Assembly: GCA_910584965.1 (NCBI GenBank)
Contig: CAJUDZ010000061.1
Coordinates: 1 to 10,262 of the forward strand
Origin: an uncultured Lachnospiraceae bacterium
GTDB lineage: Bacteria > Bacillota > Clostridia > Lachnospirales > Lachnospiraceae
Direction of reading: 5' to 3'
Length of the DNA stretch: 10,262 nt
Shown in pieces: positions 6,713 through 10,262 of the stretch; positions within the stretch are counted from its first letter, which is position 1; every line of letters begins with the position of its first letter. The notes under the pieces are model-generated. The model saw only the letters and a list, made by a program, of their open reading frames with translations, had not been told where the DNA came from and ran no database searches. The position numbers were made by a program, and so were the translations under genes.

Positions 6713-7984
6713 ATGAAACAGGAAAAGATCATCGCCGCCTCCGATATTCTGGCCGTACAAATGAATCACTGGACCCTTTTCGCCGTCATCACCGCGGCCG
6801 CCGGTCTGGGAGGACGAAAACCGCCCTTTTCGCTATGGGCGCTCTGTTCCCTTCTGCCCGTTCTGTTCTTTTTCATCAGAAGATATACCAACGGCTTTCT
6901 GATTTTAACAGGCAGCCATCTTCTGTGCCTTGCCCTGCTGTTTTCCGCTCCCGTTCCGGGCCTTGCCGTGAAATCGCTTCTGTGTGTTTACGGTATCGGC
7001 CTTGCAATATATTCCTTTTCCCTGCAGATCCGGACAAAAGAACGGCTGGACGAACCCATCGTGCCGGCAGTCTCCGCAGGCATCATTGCGGTTTCGCTTT
7101 TTCTTCTGCACTATCAGGGATATTCGGAAAGCGATTTCTATTTTGTCTGCATGATTGTTTTCTATTTCGCATGTTATTATATCAGATGTTATTTTCAGCA
7201 TTATCTCTATTTCATCGCGGTAAACACAGGCAGTACCGGCTATATTCCCCGCCGGGAGATTTTTGCGGCAGGTACGCGTCTGTCGCTTCTTTTGATTCTG
7301 CCCTGTATGGCGGTCATTCTGCTGTTTTCCGATTTAAACTGGCTGTCCGTTCTTCTGAAAGGGCTCCGTCAGGGCGTCCTGTGGCTTCGCGAACACGGCT
7401 TCTTTGCATTCCTCGCCTCGCTCTTTTCCGGTGTCGAAGAACATTTCACCGAACCGATGCAGGATGCCGGCCCGGCCGGGCCGCCCGGCATGCTTCCGGC
7501 CGCGGGAGAAGCAGGGCTCTTCTGGCAGATTCTGGAAAAACTCCTGGAAGTTTTCGTATTTTGCTTTCTTTTTCTGCTTTTGCTTTTTGCCCTGTTCAAA
7601 TTCGTGCGCATGGTCCTGGAACGCTTCCGTCGGAAAAAACTTTTTACGGCAGATTCCTTCTCGGACGGCGGCGGCGATATTCGGGAGCGGTACGAAGCAA
7701 AGCGTGAAAAAAGGGAGAAAAAAAACGGAAGCGTTCTGGCATTCCTGCATCCGGCCGAGAAGATACGACGTATTTACAGACAAAGAATCGGCGCAAAAAG
7801 AGACCGGATGCTGAAAGAAAACCCTGGCTCCGCCAGGCTTTTCGAAAGCCGTACCGCCAGAGAATGCGGGAATGCCTTTCAGGAAGAATCTCTTTCCCTT
7901 CTATATGAAAAGGCACGCTATTCGAATATGATATGTACCAGGGACGACGTCAGAAAAGCCGGCCGAAAACCCCGCGGTACATGA
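6713..7984 (+). CDS. Multi-pass membrane protein with DUF4129-like C-terminal tail
   Basis: A 423-residue integral membrane protein. About seven or eight hydrophobic segments are visible (roughly 20-34, 39-55, 60-78, 85-103, 117-133, 141-158, 188-206 and 276-298). A Gly/Pro/Ala-rich loop at about 245-268 lies before the last helix, and a highly basic cytosolic tail follows from about 300. The end, SLLYEKARYSNMICTRDDV, resembles the DUF4129 ending found at the C-terminus of TgpA-type transglutaminase proteins encoded beside MoxR and DUF58. No transglutaminase Cys/His/Asp core can be seen, so this looks like the membrane and tail parts without the enzyme. It is the third gene of the operon, 27 bases after DUF58. 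Its ATG has AAAGGA about 13 bases upstream and no closer start codon in frame. DUF4129 assignment is moderate; the membrane topology is firmer. Confidence 0.85.
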   Translation: MKQEKIIAASDILAVQMNHWTLFAVITAAAGLGGRKPPFSLWALCSLLPVLFFFIRRYTNGFLILTGSHLLCLALLFSAPVPGLAVKSLLCVYGIGLAIYSFSLQIRTKERLDEPIVPAVSAGIIAVSLFLLHYQGYSESDFYFVCMIVFYFACYYIRCYFQHYLYFIAVNTGSTGYIPRREIFAAGTRLSLLLILPCMAVILLFSDLNWLSVLLKGLRQGVLWLREHGFFAFLASLFSGVEEHFTEPMQDAGPAGPPGMLPAAGEAGLFWQILEKLLEVFVFCFLFLLLLFALFKFVRMVLERFRRKKLFTADSFSDGGGDIRERYEAKREKREKKNGSVLAFLHPAEKIRRIYRQRIGAKRDRMLKENPGSARLFESRTARECGNAFQEESLSLLYEKARYSNMICTRDDVRKAGRKPRGT

Positions 7985-7999
7985 ATTTCTTATGCAATC

Positions 8000-8036
8000 A
8001 AAAACGGCACAGCCATTGTATGCTGTGCCGCTTTTA
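8000..8036. terminator. Bidirectional intrinsic terminator between convergent genes
   Basis: CGGCACAGC (8005-8013) and GCTGTGCCG (8022-8030) form a perfect 9-bp stem with an 8-base loop. A run of T follows on each strand (CTTTTATT on plus, five T on minus). It lies between the stop of the DUF4129-like gene (7984) and the stop of the small Asn-rich gene (8063), so it can serve both. Confidence 0.88.
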
Positions 8037-8062
8037 TTCCCGCCAGCCGCAGGAGTTGACTC

Positions 8063-8224
8063 TTAGTAGTTGTTCTTCTGGCTGTTCTGCGCATTGCTGC
8101 TGGAGCTGTTCTTAGAATTGTTCTTCTGGTTGTTCTGAGAAGAGTTCTGGCTGTTGCAGTTGTTAGCCTTGTCCTGCTGTTTCTCATTGTTCTGCGCGTT
8201 CTGGTTATAATCATTCTTAGACAT
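8063..8224 (-). CDS. Small Asn/Gln/Ser-rich protein, candidate forespore (SASP-like) protein
   Basis: A 53-residue ORF beginning MSKNDYNQNAQNNEK and ending AQNSQKNNY. My count is 18 Asn, 10 Ser, 9 Gln and 6 Lys; the only other residues are Ala, Asp, Tyr, Glu, Cys and Met. There is no Leu, Ile, Val, Phe, Gly or Pro, so it should be disordered and very soluble. AGGAGG lies eight bases before the ATG, a strong ribosome binding site. The promoter upstream (8260-8290) matches the forespore sigma-G consensus. Together these suggest a small spore-core protein, comparable in composition to gamma-type SASP of Bacillus. It does not contain the germination-protease site TEFASE typical of SspE, so the family assignment is inference. 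A terminator follows after about 30 bases. An Arg/Thr-rich ORF overlapping it in another frame is a shadow. Confidence 0.82.
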   Translation of the reverse strand: MSKNDYNQNAQNNEKQQDKANNCNSQNSSQNNQKNNSKNSSSSNAQNSQKNNY

Positions 8225-8259
8225 CTTACATACCTCCTGATTGATTTATATTACAGAAA

Positions 8260-8290
8260 TAGTATTGCAGGATTATCCGGAAAGTATTCA
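8260..8290 (-). promoter_or_regulatory. Sigma-G-like promoter of the Asn-rich gene
   Basis: On the minus strand TGAATA (8285-8290) is followed after 18 bases by AATACTA (8260-8266). The published Bacillus sigma-G consensus is TGAATA, 17-18 bases, CATACTA, so only one base differs. Transcription would start near 8253, about 28 bases before the ATG. No better sigma-A pair was found in this leader. Confidence 0.65.
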
Positions 8291-8305
8291 GCGCCAATAT
8301 AAGTC

Positions 8306-8364
8306 TTTAGTACTATTTTATGAAAAAGTACCAAAATATTTGCTGGTACTTTGGTACTATTTTT
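8306..8364. promoter_or_regulatory. GTAC repeat array (candidate operator) upstream of the putative small RNA
   Basis: Four GTAC cores lie within 50 bases. GTACTATTTT occurs twice (8310-8319 and 8354-8363). TGGTACTT and TGGTACTA are in tandem (8344-8359). AAAGTACCA (8325-8333) is an inverted copy of TGGTACTTT (8344-8352). The array ends just before the -35 box at 8367. The A/T-rich stretch from 8225 to 8495 otherwise holds only the two divergent promoters and the putative RNA. Confidence 0.45.
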
Positions 8365-8366
8365 GA

Positions 8367-8394
8367 TTGCATTTTTTCGAAAAGTGTATATAAT
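8367..8394 (+). promoter_or_regulatory. Sigma-A-like promoter of the putative small RNA
   Basis: TTGCAT (8367-8372), a 16-base spacer and TATAAT (8389-8394). The predicted start is near 8401, exactly where the 5' stem of the putative RNA begins. The spacer contains the palindrome TTTTCGAAAA (8374-8383), one base away from a Spo0A box core; I do not claim it as one. Confidence 0.65.
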
Positions 8395-8400
8395 AATAAT

Positions 8401-8503
8401 TGTAGATAGAAACACCCCTTCAATTTTCTATTTACAAACCCTTATATTTTAATTATTTATACTCCCCTTAATAGCCCATTATTGATTTAATGGGCTATTT
8501 TGT
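8401..8503 (+). ncRNA. Putative small RNA with repeated C-rich (anti-Shine-Dalgarno) motifs
   Basis: A unit of about 100 bases with promoter, structure and terminator but no ATG on this strand. A 12-bp stem pairs 8401-8412 with 8425-8436; its single non-Watson-Crick pair is G-U in plus-strand RNA and would be A-C on the other strand. The 12-base loop shows CCCCUU (8415-8420). An A/U-rich linker carries ACCCUU (8438-8443) and CCCCUU (8464-8469), so the C-rich motifs recur about every 24 bases. A 12-bp terminator hairpin follows. The layout is like Firmicute riboregulators of the RsaE/RoxS kind, which pair C-rich loops with ribosome binding sites. The 3' end is antisense to the last codons of the HAAS gene. 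Family and targets are unknown. Confidence 0.6.
8470..8503 (+). terminator. Plus-strand intrinsic terminator of the putative small RNA
   Basis: AATAGCCCATTA (8470-8481) and TAATGGGCTATT (8488-8499) pair perfectly over 12 bp with a 6-base loop, followed by a U-rich end on the plus strand (ATTTTGTATT). On the minus strand the stem is followed by AAGGGGAG, not U, so it does not serve as a normal terminator for the HAAS gene, whose stop codon lies inside the stem. Confidence 0.72.
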
Positions 8504-8959
8504 ATTGCCTCTGCCCTGAAACACTTTCACAATCAGCAATGCGATCAGTCCCACGATAATCGCCGGGGCGAAAAGCGAGAGCAGGGAAGTTACAAGTCCG
8601 ATGATCACAATAACAATGACCGTCATAATAATCATAATCAGCCAGCCGGGCAGCATAAAGCCCGATTCAAATTTTCTGGTGAACGCTTTCCCTTCTTCCT
8701 GCGCATCGTCAACGAGTTCCTCGTCATATTCCCGGTTGGAACCAAAACTTGCTCCGGCGCGCTTATTCGCCTCGATAATACTCTTCGCCAGCAGCCTGGG
8801 ATCGCCGAGCCTGGAAAGCACCTCTCCTTCGGTATTTCCCTTCTGTATTTCGGACTCGATATATTCCTGATAATACCGCACATTTTCCGCAACCTGGCTG
8901 CTGTCAAGTCCCCCTGCCAGCGTCCGCTGTAATTTTTCAATAAATTCTCTTTTATCCAT
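8495..8959 (-). CDS. HAAS/DUF1700 domain membrane protein
   Basis: A 154-residue protein. The first 66 residues (MDKREFIEKLQRTLAGGL, then YYQEYIESEI and VLSRLGDPRLLAKSII) are a clear HAAS/DUF1700 helical domain, including the typical LGDP turn. An acidic, charged stretch (about 70-98) links it to two adjoining hydrophobic segments (about 104-148), so it is a membrane protein with a cytosolic head. HAAS proteins are often encoded beside a PadR-type repressor and linked to envelope stress or signalling, but no PadR gene is visible here. ATG 8959 is preferred because the domain starts there, with AAAGGGG 12 bases upstream; ATG 8983 would add eight residues with poor support. The last codons and stop lie in the stem of a plus-strand terminator. 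Confidence 0.9.
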   Translation of the reverse strand: MDKREFIEKLQRTLAGGLDSSQVAENVRYYQEYIESEIQKGNTEGEVLSRLGDPRLLAKSIIEANKRAGASFGSNREYDEELVDDAQEEGKAFTRKFESGFMLPGWLIMIIMTVIVIVIIGLVTSLLSLFAPAIIVGLIALLIVKVFQGRGNTK

Positions 8960-9019
8960 CCTGTAAGTATACCCCTTTGTCATTCCGCCCTAAGCGGCGT
9001 TTTTCGGCACCTCAGAAAA

Positions 9020-9406
9020 TCATTCCTTATCCATACCCGGCCCTTCCGCCAGTTTCCGCTCATAATATGAAGGATCCTTCCGCATCCTGGCCATTGTCCA
9101 AAAGGCCTGCAGAACCATTTCTTCCTTATTGCAATTTTCCGTATTCTTCCCGCTGTCCCGGCGCAGATTGTCCTGTCCCATCTGCCATACATATAAATCC
9201 GTGAGGGAATACCCTGCCGCCTTCAGACGGTCCAGAAAACAGTGTCGTTCCAGATAATACAAAAATTCTTCATATAATTCATAATCGGTCAGCATGTCCA
9301 GCCACAACTCGCTGCACCATTCCCCGCTCTTACCCGCATATTCACACAGCATGGAAAGACCGCTGTACGCTCTGATTTTCTCCGTCCCCAGTATAATCTG
9401 AGACAT
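9020..9406 (-). CDS. Hypothetical protein, 128 residues
   Basis: I do not recognise this protein. It is soluble (no signal peptide or membrane segment), likely all-helical and rich in aromatic residues and Leu, with three cysteines (at WCSEL, RHCFL and ENCNK). Runs such as YELYEEFLYYLERHCFLDRL suggest amphipathic helices, and the C-terminal third is Met/Arg/Lys/Glu-rich. GGAG lies eight bases before the ATG at 9406, and codon use matches the neighbours, so it is a real gene. The HAAS gene follows after about 60 bases on the same strand and may be co-transcribed. The leader between 9407 and 9565 is A/T-rich and contains one GC-rich hairpin. No function is proposed. Confidence 0.82.
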   Translation of the reverse strand: MSQIILGTEKIRAYSGLSMLCEYAGKSGEWCSELWLDMLTDYELYEEFLYYLERHCFLDRLKAAGYSLTDLYVWQMGQDNLRRDSGKNTENCNKEEMVLQAFWTMARMRKDPSYYERKLAEGPGMDKE

Positions 9407-9428
9407 TTTATCATCTCCGTATTCTGTC

Positions 9429-9449
9429 CGGCCCGCTTCCCGCAGGCCG
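9429..9449 (-). other. GC-rich hairpin in the leader of the 128-residue protein gene
   Basis: On the minus strand GGCCTGC and GCGGGCC pair over 7 bp (one U-G), plus one outer C-G pair, around the loop GGGAA. It lies about 10 bases upstream of the ribosome binding site. It has no U-tract, so it is not a terminator; it may stabilise or regulate the leader. The rest of 9450-9565 is A/T-rich with no convincing sigma-A promoter. Confidence 0.35.
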
Positions 9450-9565
9450 CCGCGATTACAGCAATTTTCTGATAGAATTAAAAAACGATTCTTATACAGT
9501 TTAGCATAATATTTTCCATTTTTCTATCCCGGCATTCTTAAAATTCTATTAAGATTTTTTAGTTA

Positions 9566-9589
9566 AAAACCCCGTAAACACGGGGTTTT
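9566..9589 (-). terminator. Intrinsic terminator downstream of proS
   Basis: AAAACCCCGT (9566-9575) and ACGGGGTTTT (9580-9589) form a perfect 10-bp stem around AAAC. Read on the minus strand it ends in five T and lies about 40 bases after the proS stop. Confidence 0.85.
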
Positions 9590-9627
9590 CACGAAGTGTC
9601 TGCCGCTAACGCATTACAACCGGGAAT

Positions 9628-10224
9628 TTACTTTGCCGCTGACAGAATTTTCCCGATTTCTTCTGCTGCCGAAGACATGGAAACATTGACGGACAAGCTC
9701 TTATCTCTCGAAACAATTTCAACGATATTTTGTTTTATATTCCGGGGACTGACAATCACTCTGAACGGAATACCGATAAGATCGGCATCCGAGAACATGA
9801 CGCCGGCACTGACCCCGCGGTCATCATAAATGACTTCCACCCCCTTATTTTGCAGCTCTTCATACAGCTTGTCGGCATAAGCCCGCACTCCGGCATCATC
9901 AGCGCGAACGGCACAGATGTGTACCTGCCACGGCGCAACCGCCAAAGGCCATATCGGACCGTGATCATCATGGTGCGCCTCACAGATGGAAGCGGCAAGC
10001 CTGCCGACGCCGATGCCGTAGCATCCCATAACCGGATACTGCGCTTCTCCATTGGCATCCATATAAGTCATATTCATGGATTTGGTGTACTTGTTTCCGA
10101 GCTGAAAAATATTGCCCACTTCAATGCCGCGGGATACCGTAATCGCAGGCTTGCCACAGTGCGGACAGATACCGCCTTCCTGTATTTTGGCAAAATCATG
10201 GTACTCTGCCCCCCTTGTGTCAAG
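9628..10224 (-). pseudogene. proS: 3' part of prolyl-tRNA synthetase, interrupted upstream
   Basis: Prolyl-tRNA synthetase charges tRNA-Pro in the cytosol. This piece of 198 codons holds a CPHCGKP motif and SRGIEVGNIFQLGNKY, then class II motif 3 (MGCYGIGVGRLAAS), WPLAVAPWQVHI, and the HGTP anticodon-binding domain (VIYDDRGVSAGVMFSDADLIGIPFR), ending normally at the stop at 9628. The upstream part should continue for about 370 more residues. Instead ProRS-like sequence is lost just before GAEYHDFAK, and an in-frame TAA sits at 10225-10227 inside an inverted repeat. A GTG at 10119 could be miscalled as a start, but the matching sequence extends 30 residues further. The gene is either disrupted here by an inserted element or joined wrongly in assembly; an intact copy may exist elsewhere. 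Identity is certain, the cause of truncation is not. Confidence 0.85.
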
Positions 10225-10262
10225 TTAGTGACACGAACTTTGTGAAAAATATCTTGTAATAA
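10217..10262. mobile_element. Possible end of an inserted element within proS
   Basis: GTGTCA (10217-10222) and TGACAC (10229-10234) form an inverted repeat at the point where proS similarity stops, followed by A/T-rich sequence to the window edge that does not encode ProRS in frame. This is what an insertion-sequence end could look like. No transposase is in view and the element cannot be named. Contig edges falling in repeats are common, so an assembly junction is also possible. Confidence 0.4.

Noticed and set aside
6643..7707. 354-codon plus-strand frame overlapping DUF58 and the membrane protein
   Set aside because: It is the other reading frame of the DUF4129-like gene. The Arg/Ser/Cys-rich product has no family features, whereas the 6713 frame gives coherent membrane helices.
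7990..8214. Arg/Thr-rich 74-codon minus-strand frame
   Set aside because: It is the frame-shifted shadow of the 53-residue Asn-rich gene. It lacks a ribosome binding site and reads through the terminator hairpin.
8470..8499. Hairpin as the terminator of the HAAS gene
   Set aside because: No U-tract follows on the minus strand, and the HAAS stop codon lies inside the stem. The U-rich end is on the plus strand.
1..10262. CRISPR array, tRNA or rRNA genes, T-box or other known riboswitch
   Set aside because: Looked for regularly spaced repeats, cloverleaf-like sequence and leader motifs on both strands; none was convincing.

Overview
The window looks like a chromosomal segment from a spore-forming, moderate-GC member of the Clostridia, most likely Lachnospiraceae. 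The evidence is the gene content and style: AGGAGG-type ribosome binding sites, short intergenic gaps, U-tract terminators, a MoxR/DUF58/DUF4129 membrane operon, a HAAS/DUF1700 protein, and a ProRS whose residues read like clostridial ones. No database search was possible, so family names rest on motifs.

Left part (1-4383, all minus strand). A housekeeping operon starts at a near-consensus sigma-A promoter (TTGACA-17-TACAAT, 4355-4383). It runs through a THUMP-type 23S rRNA methyltransferase, a membrane-anchored amidase_3-like protein, a RdgB/HAM1 nucleotide-sanitising pyrophosphatase and a YfcE-type metallophosphoesterase. The last two overlap by four bases. The operon ends at a 21-bp-stem terminator (753-810). 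Beyond it lies a lone small serine recombinase (59-658). The amidase_3 protein has lost every zinc ligand and the catalytic glutamate, so it is probably a pseudoenzyme.

Middle part (4521-7984, plus strand). A divergent promoter with two abutting palindromes upstream of its -35 box drives moxR-like AAA+ ATPase, a DUF58 protein and a multi-pass membrane protein with a DUF4129-like tail. The transglutaminase core usually found with this trio is not visible. A bidirectional terminator (8000-8036) separates the operon from the convergent gene.

Right-centre (8063-8504) is the most unusual part. A 53-residue Asn/Gln/Ser-rich protein (minus) has a strong ribosome binding site and a promoter closely matching the forespore sigma-G consensus (TGAATA-18-AATACTA). 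Divergent from it on the plus strand is an apparently non-coding transcription unit of about 100 nt. It has a sigma-A-like promoter, a perfect 5' stem-loop showing a CCCCUU loop, two further C-rich motifs about 24 nt apart, and an intrinsic terminator that overlaps the 3' end of the next gene in antisense. Between the two promoters is an array of GTAC-containing repeats.

Right part (8495-10262, minus strand). This holds a HAAS/DUF1700 membrane protein, an unrecognised 128-residue protein and the 3' third of prolyl-tRNA synthetase. The proS frame is lost about 45 bases from the window edge, at an in-frame stop inside an inverted repeat. This suggests an inserted element or an assembly junction.
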